Shown here: positions 42,960 to 52,890 of the stretch, piece by piece
Numbering within the stretch: the first letter of the stretch is position 1
How the letters are laid out: each line of letters starts with the position of its first letter
Source: SAR202 cluster bacterium bin127
GTDB taxonomy: Bacteria > Chloroflexota > Dehalococcoidia > Lucifugimonadales > Lucifugimonadaceae
Direction: 5' to 3'
DNA: 64,000 bases
NCBI GenBank assembly: GCA_002239045.1
Contig: MPNN01000002.1
Location: forward strand, 62,001-126,000
The notes under the pieces: model-generated
What the model was told of the DNA's origin: nothing
Database searches by the model: none
Seen by the model: only the letters and a program-made list of their open reading frames with translations
Made by a program: the position numbers and the translations under genes

Positions 42960-43421
42960 TCAACCAGCCGCGGCCTCTGGCATCCGATGCTGTTGCCAAT
43001 CAGCGACCTGAGCAGTATGCGGCCGCTCCCGGCGCTCGGTATTACGCCGGTTTGATTTGCGTCGCCTCTGAGTTGTCACCGGTAGTTGAATGCCCTCGCG
43101 CAAAGCGACGCGGTACACGGTTCGCTCGCTAGTCTTGACGATCTTCGCTATCTGCGAAACCTTCAAGCCCTGCCCGCGCAGTCGTACGATCTCTTGATCC
43201 CGCATAGTCGTCTGGTTGCGGCGACCCCAATTCGGGACGTCGTATTTACAGAGCGCGAGCGGACACTCTAGGCACGACGGCGCTAAGTCGCAACCGGTAT
43301 CGGTGTAGTCGTAGTTCTCTGGTAGGCCCTTGTCGGTACTGTAGGAACTGGTTAAGCGTTTGCGTTTTCTGCTCTGGCTGGTATTTGTCTGATCAATCTG
43401 CTCGTAACTGGCCGCAAACAT
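42960..43421 (-). CDS. Cys-motif helix-turn-helix DNA-binding protein
   Basis: CDLAPSCLECPLALCKYD cluster followed by IVRLRGQGLKVSQIAKIVKTSERTVYRVAL HTH. Confidence 0.65.
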   Translation of the reverse strand: MFAASYEQIDQTNTSQSRKRKRLTSSYSTDKGLPENYDYTDTGCDLAPSCLECPLALCKYDVPNWGRRNQTTMRDQEIVRLRGQGLKVSQIAKIVKTSERTVYRVALREGIQLPVTTQRRRKSNRRNTERRERPHTAQVADWQQHRMPEAAAG

Positions 43422-43424
43422 CTC

Positions 43425-44135
43425 TTATACGTTTCCTCTGACTTGGCAGTCCTGCCATGCACGTTCGAATAACGATCCATCAAAACCAGATTGTCCGTAG
43501 TAAACAAAGGTCAAGGCCTCGTCACGACAGCGCGGAGCAACGACTCGGTCGAACCACTCCGGATCGATCAGATGTGCACCAACGATCTCGACTAGCAAGC
43601 TCGGAAAGACATTCGTCGCATCGTCACGGACGGGATTGTCGACGCTGACGAAAATGTGCCGTGCCGCGCCGACGCCGATGCTGCGTTCACCGATCGGCTG
43701 CCATAGTTCGTCAGCGCCGGATTTTGCGAGCGCCGCGACCAACATGTCCATAGCCGGCCAAGTGTGCAAATTCAACGATGGTGAGATAGTGGCGCTCATT
43801 CCGCCGAATGCTGAGGAAAGCGTCAGCAACATGCTCCGCATCGGAGTCGAAAAATCGGTCGCATGCGTTACTGATCGGCACTTGACGGCGAACGAGCCGA
43901 ATTCCTGCGATGCCGAGGATTGCATGATTCGCTGACCGAGAATTTCACGATCTTCGATGAATTCGATCGATTCCTCGGTGAGCATCCGCAACTCAGCGTC
44001 AATATCGAAATCTACCGGCAACCGCTGACGCGTCGCCGCATCGCCCTGCTGCGCCACGAAGTCCGATTCATGTGGATCATGCCGACGTCGCGGCGCCTGA
44101 TGCGAAATGCGTTCCAAAATCTGCGTTGTCATCAT
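43425..44135 (-). CDS. Hypothetical protein, possibly co-transcribed with the HTH gene
   Basis: 236 aa, 3 nt upstream of the HTH gene. Confidence 0.5.
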   Translation of the reverse strand: MMTTQILERISHQAPRRRHDPHESDFVAQQGDAATRQRLPVDFDIDAELRMLTEESIEFIEDREILGQRIMQSSASQEFGSFAVKCRSVTHATDFSTPMRSMLLTLSSAFGGMSATISPSLNLHTWPAMDMLVAALAKSGADELWQPIGERSIGVGAARHIFVSVDNPVRDDATNVFPSLLVEIVGAHLIDPEWFDRVVAPRCRDEALTFVYYGQSGFDGSLFERAWQDCQVRGNV

Positions 44136-44312
44136 AAATTTCCTGTCTCTATGGAAATGGCGTTCTATTTAGAACATATATCGTGTTAGAACGTTTGTCA
44201 ACTCTTGCGTTGAAATTCCAAAATCCAGACGACGGTCGTTTCGTGATGCCCGCGCTCATTGGTGCATAATGGACATCGGCACGGCATCTCAAGCAAGCAG
44301 CGCCGCAGGCAC

Positions 44313-45557
44313 ATGTCAGTAAACGTTGAAATCGTCTCCATCGGCTCGGAACTTTTGTTGGGCCAGATCGTCGACACCAACTCCGCGTGGATCTCGCAGC
44401 GACTAGCAGAAAACGGCGCTAACGTCTACTACAAGTCGTGCGTAGGTGACAACCTGAACCGCATGACGGAGGTACTGCGCATCGCACTTCAGCGCGCAGA
44501 TGTAGTGATCACGGGAGGCGGCATCGGCCCGACACAAGACGATCTGACCCGAGAAGCTGTCGCAGATGTCTTCGACGTCGACGTCGTTACTGACCCTGCT
44601 TCCCTAATCGAACTCCATGAGCGATTCCAGAACCGCGGATTCATCCTTACCAAAAACAACGAGCGTCAAGCCCAGATCCCCGACGGCGCCACCGTGATCC
44701 GCAACCCCAACGGCACTGCTCCCGCATTCATGGTTGAATCCGACAGAGGCACCATCATCAGCCTTCCCGGCGTGCCGTTCGAGATGAAGTGGCTCATCAC
44801 CAACGAGATAATTCCATATCTGCAAAAGAAGTACGATCTCGGAGAGACGATCCACTACCGCGTCCTCAAAGTTGCCGATCTCGGCGAAAGCGCCGTCGAC
44901 CACGAGATCGGACATCTCATTGCCGAATCATCCAACCCAACGGTCGGCGTGCTCGCACGTCCCGGTCAGGTTGATGTCCGGATCGCAGCACGCGCCGCCA
45001 CTATTGACGCCGCGATGGAACTTATCCAACCAATGGAGCACCAAGTCCGCGAGCTCCTCGGCGACCATATTTTTGGTGTTGACGAGGAAACGATTGAGAG
45101 CGTAATCGGCGCCATGTTGCGGGAACGCGAAGCAACGGTCGCTGTCTACGAAGACCTCAGCGCAGGTGCCGTCTCGGATTCCATGCGGACCGCCGCCGGT
45201 GATAGGTTCCTTGAAGCCATCGTCGCAAACACCGACTTGCCCGGTGATCGTCTGATAGGCACCCGTAACGGTAACGAGATCGTCGGCGAAAAACGTGCTA
45301 CTGCACTAGCCCGCGCAATCCGGGAACACTCTGGTGCGTCAATCGGGGTCGCAGTCCACGGCATTACCGAAACGGCCGAGAACGAAAGCAGCGCTGTAAA
45401 CCTCGGGCGCGGTGACACCTACATCGTGATCTGCGACGCTGAAAAGACCGAGATACGGCATGTGAGGTCGGCTGGCAGTGGTGCACCCGACCGCAGACGG
45501 GCGGCGATGTACGCGTTTGGTACCCTCCGGCAGCACCTGCTCGGATCATCTGATTGA
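44313..45557 (+). CDS. cinA: CinA-like competence/damage-inducible protein
   Basis: [56 protein letters not shown]. Confidence 0.93.
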   Translation: MSVNVEIVSIGSELLLGQIVDTNSAWISQRLAENGANVYYKSCVGDNLNRMTEVLRIALQRADVVITGGGIGPTQDDLTREAVADVFDVDVVTDPASLIELHERFQNRGFILTKNNERQAQIPDGATVIRNPNGTAPAFMVESDRGTIISLPGVPFEMKWLITNEIIPYLQKKYDLGETIHYRVLKVADLGESAVDHEIGHLIAESSNPTVGVLARPGQVDVRIAARAATIDAAMELIQPMEHQVRELLGDHIFGVDEETIESVIGAMLREREATVAVYEDLSAGAVSDSMRTAAGDRFLEAIVANTDLPGDRLIGTRNGNEIVGEKRATALARAIREHSGASIGVAVHGITETAENESSAVNLGRGDTYIVICDAEKTEIRHVRSAGSGAPDRRRAAMYAFGTLRQHLLGSSD

Positions 45558-45585
45558 CGTCGAGACAACAGTACGAGGAAGTGAC

Positions 45586-46303
45586 ATGAATCCGACAACC
45601 AAAACCAAAATAGCTCGTATCAGTGTCGTCTTGGCGGTGCTAGTGGTAACGATGACAATTGTCGTCACCGCATGTTCCTCTCCTGAACCAACTCCAACCC
45701 CAGTACCTCCGACTGCGACTCCAGTACCGCCCACGGCCACTCCGGTACCTCCGACCCCGACCCCCGTGCCGCCCACGCCGACACCTGTGCAGCCAACCGC
45801 AACGCCAGTGCCGCCGACCGCCACTCCTTGCCCGCCAACCCGCACCCCCAGTCCCGCCGACCGCGACTCCCGAGCCAACCGAAGCTCCAGAAGAGCCCGC
45901 GGCTGACTCGATCGATGAAATCAGTCCCGCCGGTTTGTCCGCGCACGACGCGGCATGCATCGAAGAGCACACCGCCGCCGAAACCGCCGCCAATGTCTTC
46001 GTAGCGATTGAATCCTTGACATCAGGATCAGGCGAAAACCAGCACATCCTCGACTTGTTGGCCGCCGCCGATCCGTTGTCCCACTGCGGTGTGATGCCGG
46101 AACGATTCGCACCCATCGTCGCTCAAATATCCGTTGAAGATGCCGAGTGTGTGCTTGAGAAGGCCGGAGTCGAGATGCTGATGCCCTTCTTCACCATCAC
46201 CGAAGAGCAGCAGACCCAGCCGCTCAACCTAATGGAACTCGCTCCCCTTCTTGGTTCTCTGAACGAATGCGACGTGGCACTCGACTTGACCGCGGGGCAA
46301 TAA
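45586..46303 (+). pseudogene. Pro/Thr-linker lipoprotein interrupted by a +1 frameshift
   Basis: Lipobox VTACSS, (TPVPPTA)n linker in frame 1, mature domain ISPAGLSAHDAACIEEH... continues in frame 2; one extra C in the C5 run at 45845-45849 explains it. Confidence 0.75.
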
Positions 46304-46408
46304 CATCCGATTCGGTTCTGCGACCCGAACCACCAACGCGTATCATTTTCCGTAACGAAGCGACGGACCATCGATCGAACAACTAACATCCGTTAGGAGC
46401 TCATCAAC

Positions 46409-47461
46409 ATGAGAAGCAAGGCAGCAATCCACGTCGAACACGGCAAACCCTTGGCGGTCGACGAAATCGAACTCCCGGATCCACGCGCCGATCAAGTGCA
46501 CGTCAAACTGCACTCCAGCGGTGTTTGCCACTCGCAGCTCCACCAGATGCACAACCCGCAAACTCCGACGCCGTCCCTCCTAGGGCACGAAGGCACCGGA
46601 ACGGTCGTCTCTGTAGGCGCCGATGTCTCCCACGTCAAGGAGGGCGATCTCGCGATCGTGACCTGGGTCCCCAAAGACCCGATCCAAGGGCGATGGACTC
46701 CCGAACTCAGCGGCGCAACCTACCGCGAAGAACCCCTCAATGGCGCAACCTACACCTGGGGCGAAGACGCCCTTGTATGGGGCGGATACGTTGTTCCCAT
46801 CGACGATGACAACCCCAAAGACATCTCGTCCATCGTAGGATGCGCCGTCCTCACCGGAGCGGGCGCAGTCCTGAACACCGCGCGCGTCCGACCCGGTGAC
46901 TCCGTAGCCATCTACGGCATCGGCGGTGTCGGAACCTCCGCCCTCATCATGGCCAGCATCCTTGAGGCGTACCCCCTAATCGCCGTCGACATCGAAGACT
47001 CCAAGCTCGAATACGCCAAAGAGATGGGCGCGACGCACACCGTCAACGCCATGGAAACCGACCCGATCGAGGCGATCCACGAGATCACCGGCGGCGGCAC
47101 CGACTACGCCTTCGACGCCATCGGCCTCCAGATCACCAGCGAACAAATCCTACCGACCGTCCGCGGCGGTGGTCCCGGCGCCGACAACCACGGCGGAATG
47201 GCAGTCCTGATCGGAATGCCAGCACCGCAAATGACCGTTGACCCCGGTCAATTTATGTACCACCAGAAGCAGTACCGAGGCTCCTTGGGCGCAACCTACC
47301 CCAAAAAAGACTTCGATCAGTTCCTCCGCTGGCATCACGAAGGCAAATTCCCCCTCGACAAACTCGTCACCCGACGCTACACGCTAGACCAGATAAACGA
47401 GGCCTGCGACGACCTCCAAAACGGCGAAATCCTAGGCCGCGCCATCATGGTCTACGACTAG
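46409..47461 (+). CDS. Zinc-dependent alcohol dehydrogenase (MDR)
   Basis: SSGVCHSQLHQMH; LLGHEGTGTVVSVG; SVAIYGIGGVGTSALIMA. Confidence 0.9.
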   Translation: MRSKAAIHVEHGKPLAVDEIELPDPRADQVHVKLHSSGVCHSQLHQMHNPQTPTPSLLGHEGTGTVVSVGADVSHVKEGDLAIVTWVPKDPIQGRWTPELSGATYREEPLNGATYTWGEDALVWGGYVVPIDDDNPKDISSIVGCAVLTGAGAVLNTARVRPGDSVAIYGIGGVGTSALIMASILEAYPLIAVDIEDSKLEYAKEMGATHTVNAMETDPIEAIHEITGGGTDYAFDAIGLQITSEQILPTVRGGGPGADNHGGMAVLIGMPAPQMTVDPGQFMYHQKQYRGSLGATYPKKDFDQFLRWHHEGKFPLDKLVTRRYTLDQINEACDDLQNGEILGRAIMVYD

Positions 47462-47478
47462 ACGGCGAATGGATGGCC

Positions 47479-48123
47479 TCACCTAGATATTCGGCGCAAC
47501 CAATCGAGGAATGCCGCGCCGACGGCTGTGTTCGTTGGATCGGCAAGTTGCCCATGGTTTAACGCGTCATCAAAACTCCAGCCAGGATAATACGCCGACA
47601 GCCAAGAATGCGCCACGTGTTTAGCGACACGATGGTCCTCGAACTGAAACTGTTCCGTAGGCAACCCAGTAATGTAACTGAATGCCAGCGCTTTAACAGG
47701 GTCTCTGTCCGGTACCAAGCGGAGCACGAAATCCTCAAGTTGTCCAGGGCTATGATTGTCTGGCATTACCCAGATGCCAACCGCGACATTTGATGAACCG
47801 AATCGGCAGTCGGCTACAAAACCGGATTCTGGTAAGGTTTGCTCCCCGATTTCAGGTTCCGTTTCCGAAAGGATGGGCAACTGCTGCAAACGTCGCCAAA
47901 TCCGATACGGATCGCGGTCGCCGTCAACGATCAGTCCGACAGACTTGACATTAGCCGCAAGCAACCGCGCCAACAGAATCGAATTTAATCGTTTGTCGCC
48001 GTTTTCGCGGCGGGGCAGACCATTGATTTTTTCGACTTGAAAATCCCGATCTGCAAAAAACTGATCGCAGATGGTACGTATGAACGCCTCGTCATGAAAT
48101 CCTTCGACCAATATAACGTTCAA
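47479..48123 (-). CDS. TOPRIM-like (DUF3226-type) protein
   Basis: NVILVEGFHDEAFIRTIC Glu motif; VGLIVDGDRDP DxD-like motif. Confidence 0.65.
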   Translation of the reverse strand: MNVILVEGFHDEAFIRTICDQFFADRDFQVEKINGLPRRENGDKRLNSILLARLLAANVKSVGLIVDGDRDPYRIWRRLQQLPILSETEPEIGEQTLPESGFVADCRFGSSNVAVGIWVMPDNHSPGQLEDFVLRLVPDRDPVKALAFSYITGLPTEQFQFEDHRVAKHVAHSWLSAYYPGWSFDDALNHGQLADPTNTAVGAAFLDWLRRISR

Positions 48124-48177
48124 CTTAAAGATTCACCGGTTTTGATTGACTACGCTGGACGGTAGCTCGGTCTATCC

Positions 48178-49158
48178 CTAACGTGGGTCGATATTGAACT
48201 CAAACGAGACTTGAAGGGTGTATGGATCGTAGTTGACGTAGTGGGTCCGGTCTACTCCCTGTTCCAATCTAAAATACGTCGATTCCAAGTCATCAATTGC
48301 CGTTGCTGCATCTGCAAAACCAGCGATGCAGTCCCATGAGTTCGTGGTGGCTAGCAATTGAATGTGACGCGACTTGACCTCGCCCAATATCAACTCCCAA
48401 AACCTAGCTTGTACCTGACGACCACCCGGCACCTCAAAGCCGTCGATCAACAATACGGGCGATCGGCCCTCGTTTTCGGCCCGTAACGAGAATACGACAA
48501 TTGCCGACGCTATCATCATCAGCCGCACAGCATCCGCGCCGATAGCAATCACACTGCGGAATCTTGCTTCGGATGAAGTTCCTGCCTCAGCATAGTGATA
48601 TCCAAACTCATATTCACCGCGATATTCCCGCACCACTGGCGTCATCGTCGACCGCAATGGTCGATGCCCGTACTCCTCCGGCATTTTCATAGGCTGCCCG
48701 TATTCGGCCCCAATTTCCGAGGCGAATAGCGCGCCCGCTTGAAACACGCGCTCAGCATTGGCAATCTCGATAAACCTTTCGCCGACGGTCCCGTTTTTGA
48801 TTTCGAAAAAAACAATCTCTTCGCTGAGACGTTGGATCAAAATAGGTCTTGGAACCCCATTTGCCGATTGCTTCCTCACCATAAGAGCCATCATGTCAGG
48901 GTTAGTTCGATAGAAACTATCGTCATCGGCAACGTATCTTACCGTCTTCCAAGCTAGTGGATGCATCTCGGCATCGGTCGCGCCGTTCCGCCCGTCCAAC
49001 AAATACGTGAGAAAATCGGACCTAAACCGACTGGATTCGCCGGCGAAGAGGTTTACTTGCCCTAAACGCGGGATCTCAAGATCCTTGATACCGCGATAGT
49101 CATCGATTTTGATGCTCGGGATGTGAATCCCAGAACTCAGTTTTTCAGCTTGACGCAT
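48178..49158 (-). CDS. AAA/ABC-type ATPase-like protein with degenerate P-loop
   Basis: IKIDDYRGIKDLEIPRLGQVNLFAGESSRFRSDFLTYL (GxxxxGK[ST] lost); VLLIDGFEVPGG; IQLLATTNSWD. Start at MRQAEK assumed; track start is 49236. Confidence 0.65.
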   Translation of the reverse strand: MRQAEKLSSGIHIPSIKIDDYRGIKDLEIPRLGQVNLFAGESSRFRSDFLTYLLDGRNGATDAEMHPLAWKTVRYVADDDSFYRTNPDMMALMVRKQSANGVPRPILIQRLSEEIVFFEIKNGTVGERFIEIANAERVFQAGALFASEIGAEYGQPMKMPEEYGHRPLRSTMTPVVREYRGEYEFGYHYAEAGTSSEARFRSVIAIGADAVRLMMIASAIVVFSLRAENEGRSPVLLIDGFEVPGGRQVQARFWELILGEVKSRHIQLLATTNSWDCIAGFADAATAIDDLESTYFRLEQGVDRTHYVNYDPYTLQVSFEFNIDPR

Positions 49159-49250
49159 CACGAAACTGTCCTTAAACGGATGCGGGTTTGATGCGAAAGT
49201 GCCCGCGTTTCTGTTGTAACGTGAGTCTACACCCAACCAACTGACTCACC

Positions 49251-50195
49251 ATGCTACACCGCACCCTCGGAAAATCCGGCATCCCAGTCTCCATCGCTTC
49301 TTACGGCGGTGGTGGCCCGAGTCAGTTCGGCAAAGCCGCCGGCCTAACTTCGAATCAACGCCGTGACCTCATCGCCCGCGCTCTGGACCTCGGCATCAAC
49401 ATGTTCGACACCGCTGCCAATTACGGCGACAGCGAGGAACAACTCGGGCAAGCCCTAAACGGCGCCCCGCGCGACTCGTTCCTCATCGCCACAAAGTGGA
49501 CTTGGAAGACGCCCGACGGCAACTTGCCCGACACCGATTCAGTAGTCTCATCGGTAGAGCGAAGCTTGCGCCGCTTCAACACCGATGTCATCGACATCAT
49601 GCAGATCCACGGCATCCGCCCGGAGAATTACTTCGAACTCACTGAGCGATACGCACCGACGCTTCAGAATCTCAAAGAGCAAGGCAAAGTCCGACTCATC
49701 GGCTTCTCCGAGATGATGACCGATGATTCGAAACACACCGTGCCGCAAACCGCCCTCGAAGAGCATCCCGACGTATGGGACACCATCATGCTCAAATACG
49801 GCATCCTCAACCAATACGCCGCCAAAGAAATCCTTCCGCTCGCCCAGAAACTCGGCGTCGCCATCCTAAACATGGCACCCGTCCGTTTCACCCTCACCAG
49901 ACAACACGAATACGAGCAACTCCTACAAAACTGGCGCAAAGAAGGCGACATCGACGTCGACCATCCAAAACTCCGCGACGGCCTAGATTGGCTAATCACC
50001 GAAGACGCTCCCTCCATCATCGCCGCCGGCTACAAATTCGCCGCCGACCATCCCGGAATCTCAACCGTCATCACCGGAACATCCAACATCCAACACCTAG
50101 AAGAAAACGTTGCCGCCTTCGAAAACCCAACCCTCCCCGACGAACACATGGAACTACTCAAACAACTCCTAGGCAACTCCGCCGCACCGCGTTAA
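49251..50195 (+). CDS. Aldo/keto reductase family protein
   Basis: NMFDTAANYGDSEEQLGQAL; DIMQIHGI. Confidence 0.93.
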   Translation: MLHRTLGKSGIPVSIASYGGGGPSQFGKAAGLTSNQRRDLIARALDLGINMFDTAANYGDSEEQLGQALNGAPRDSFLIATKWTWKTPDGNLPDTDSVVSSVERSLRRFNTDVIDIMQIHGIRPENYFELTERYAPTLQNLKEQGKVRLIGFSEMMTDDSKHTVPQTALEEHPDVWDTIMLKYGILNQYAAKEILPLAQKLGVAILNMAPVRFTLTRQHEYEQLLQNWRKEGDIDVDHPKLRDGLDWLITEDAPSIIAAGYKFAADHPGISTVITGTSNIQHLEENVAAFENPTLPDEHMELLKQLLGNSAAPR

Positions 50196-50203
50196 CTCAC
50201 CAC

Positions 50204-51706
50204 TCATTCCAACGGAAACAGAGCCGAATTCTTCTCGATACGTCGGAACAGCTCGTCCAGCGACAAAACACTCAGTCTCGGCAGGACTCGATCCTCGATC
50301 TCAACCATTCCGGATTCTTCGGCTTCGCGTAAAATCTCTCCGTCAACGTAGCCCGTCGTAATTAGCACTCCCGCTACCACGCCATCCTCGCTTCTCTGAT
50401 CCAATATCCGTTTTGAGACGGCCAGTATCGACTTGTCAATCGTACTTTCACCCACAACCTTGACGATCGCGTGGTAAGACCCGCTAAGAGCACCCGCAAA
50501 CGAAACGACGCCGTCGATCCCTTCGCCGATGTCTTGTAGGTTGCGCCACGGGACGCAGTTCGGAATCTGACTGATCACCGCGCGTTCGAATCTCAACGGA
50601 TCGACATCTGCAAACTCACGCCAAGCGGCGACATCGGTGGGTTTTGTTGACAACAACCCTTTGACCTGAAAATCATCGTTCATTTCGCCCCGACGGAATC
50701 GATCGCGCAGAACGCTCAACGCCATCGGCTCTACGTCGATGCCAACCCAAGATCGCCTAAGTCGTTCCGCTGCGACCATCGTCGTTCCACAGCCGCAGAA
50801 AGGGTCCAAAACCAAATCGCCTTCGTTGCTTGAAGACTGGATTATGCGCTCAAGCAATCGCAGAGGTTTTTGCGTCGGATATCCGGTTCGCTCCGGAGAC
50901 CAAGTCTGCAACGAGTTGATGTCCGTCCACCAATCAGGCATGTGTGCACCGCGATCGAGGTCGCGTTCTCGGGCATCGATGCTCACACCTCCTCGAGACT
51001 CTACGAGATTTTTCGAAGCCTCCGAATACTCGGTGTACTGTGGATTGAAGAGATACTCCCCGCTCTTGGAGAAACGTAGTATCACATCGTGCTTCCGGGC
51101 GAAATCGCGACGCGGCACACCGCCGCCTCGATACGCCCAAACTATCTCGTTACGGAAATTCTCGCGCCCGAATACCGCATCCATGATCACCTTCAGATAG
51201 TGGCTAGCCGTCGGATCGCAATGCAGATAGACGCTACCGGAAGGCTTGAGCAGGCGACTTATCTCGACGAGACGAGGTGTCATGTTCACCAGATACGCCA
51301 TCAATCGATCCCGTCCAATCACCTTGAGTAACCCTGAAACAGTCTCAGTGACTCGTTCGCCACGATGCTCCTGTACCGTCGTCTCGTACAACGCTTCCGA
51401 CTCATCATCCCAAACCCAAACATCCTCGAACGCCGGAAGATGTGCTTCCGACCTCAACACCGAAGGCCCACGAAACACGATCTTGTAGTTTTTATTCGAA
51501 TTGAATGGCGGATCCAGATAAACCAGATCGACCGTCCCCGCCTCCATCCCCCGCATCACCTCAAGGTTGTCGCCGAGATAAAGACGCCGCTGCCCGATTC
51601 TTAAATGATCAACATTAGAAACCGATCCGATTGCAGATGCGTATTCCGTCATGTCGAATTGCGTGTCGCGTCGCTGGGTTCGTGTCCGCAATCTGTCAGA
51701 AGACAA
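50204..51706 (-). CDS. DNA methyltransferase with C-terminal degenerate Mrr-like domain
   Basis: LVYLDPPFNSN, VLDPFCGCGTTM; C-terminus aligns with the 37448 protein but has AIVKVVGE where that one has IIVQVKSG; likely start MTEYASAIG at about 51652. Confidence 0.82.
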   Translation of the reverse strand: MSSDRLRTRTQRRDTQFDMTEYASAIGSVSNVDHLRIGQRRLYLGDNLEVMRGMEAGTVDLVYLDPPFNSNKNYKIVFRGPSVLRSEAHLPAFEDVWVWDDESEALYETTVQEHRGERVTETVSGLLKVIGRDRLMAYLVNMTPRLVEISRLLKPSGSVYLHCDPTASHYLKVIMDAVFGRENFRNEIVWAYRGGGVPRRDFARKHDVILRFSKSGEYLFNPQYTEYSEASKNLVESRGGVSIDARERDLDRGAHMPDWWTDINSLQTWSPERTGYPTQKPLRLLERIIQSSSNEGDLVLDPFCGCGTTMVAAERLRRSWVGIDVEPMALSVLRDRFRRGEMNDDFQVKGLLSTKPTDVAAWREFADVDPLRFERAVISQIPNCVPWRNLQDIGEGIDGVVSFAGALSGSYHAIVKVVGESTIDKSILAVSKRILDQRSEDGVVAGVLITTGYVDGEILREAEESGMVEIEDRVLPRLSVLSLDELFRRIEKNSALFPLE

Positions 51707-51845
51707 CCTCGCGGGGTGTGAATTTAAGGTTGATGCTATATTTGGCGCAGTCTACGATTGAACTCACAGATAACTCCCGGGTCCGATAGAAAAACCAACA
51801 TCATACCCGTCATCGCATCCTCCCGATATCGAAAGGACCCTTAAC

Positions 51846-52856
51846 TTGACCACATCGTCAGCCACTGTCGCCGAATCTACCGTCAACCGTGAACACGCCG
51901 AGACCATCGAGCGCATCGTCGCTAACGTCGGACGCGTGATCATCGGTAAAGATGACGCCATCCGGCTCGGCGTGGTTGCTTTGCTCAGTCGCGGGCATAC
52001 TCTCGTCGAAGACGTCCCGGGAGTTGGCAAGACGATGCTGGCGCGCTCCCTCGCCATCACTACCGGTTGCGATTTCAAACGACTGCAGTTTACCCCCGAT
52101 CTGCTGCCCAGCGACGTCACTGGCGCATCGGTGTACAACCAGCAGATCGGCCAGTTCGAGTACCGACCCGGCCCGGTTATGGCACAAGTCGTGTTGGCGG
52201 ACGAAATCAACCGCGCCACGCCCAAAACACAGTCCGCATTGCTCGAGGCAATGGGCGAGCAGCAGGTGACCGTAGAAGGCGTAACCCACCTGCTCCCTAG
52301 TCCCTTCACCGTCATCGCGACCCAGAACCCGATCGAATACGAAGGCACCTTCCCTCTGCCAGAAGCGCAACTCGACCGTTTCTTCATGCGCATTTCGCTC
52401 GGATATCCAGACCCGCGCGAAGAGGTCTCGATCATGGATGGCCGGGAAGCCACCGATCCTATCGACTTGTTGCAACCAAGTTGCACTCCCGCAGAAGTCG
52501 TCGCTCTTCAGCAATACGCCGATTCGATCTACATCGACGAGCTCATTAAGCAGTACATCGTCGAGATTGCCAACGCAACCAGAAGCCACCCGGATACAAC
52601 GCTCGGCGTCTCGCCGCGCGCCAGCATCAATTTGATGAAGGGTGCGAAAGCATTTGCGATGTTGCAGGGGCGCGACTACGTGATACCCGACGACGTGAAG
52701 GCCATCGCCGTCCCCGTCATGTCTCACCGCGTTCTCCTGTCGCCGTCGGCTCGGATGCGAGGCATCAATCAGAGCACAATCGTCAACGAGGCGCTCGATC
52801 AAATCAGCGTGCCCGGCGCCGCCGGTGGCCGCATCGCCGCCGCAGTGACCGCGTAG
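51846..52856 (+). CDS. MoxR-family AAA ATPase
   Basis: LVEDVPGVGKTMLARSLA; QFTPDLLPSDVTGASVYNQ; EYEGTFPLPEAQLDRFFMRI; TTG start. Confidence 0.94.
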   Translation: MTTSSATVAESTVNREHAETIERIVANVGRVIIGKDDAIRLGVVALLSRGHTLVEDVPGVGKTMLARSLAITTGCDFKRLQFTPDLLPSDVTGASVYNQQIGQFEYRPGPVMAQVVLADEINRATPKTQSALLEAMGEQQVTVEGVTHLLPSPFTVIATQNPIEYEGTFPLPEAQLDRFFMRISLGYPDPREEVSIMDGREATDPIDLLQPSCTPAEVVALQQYADSIYIDELIKQYIVEIANATRSHPDTTLGVSPRASINLMKGAKAFAMLQGRDYVIPDDVKAIAVPVMSHRVLLSPSARMRGINQSTIVNEALDQISVPGAAGGRIAAAVTA

Positions 52857-52890
52857 CGCCCATCTAAAGCCGATAAGAAGCAAACAAACC

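Noticed and set aside
45586-45906. Stand-alone 106-aa lipoprotein
   Set aside because: Its 3' part reads as out-of-frame sequence ([21 protein letters not shown]); better explained by a frameshift into the downstream domain.
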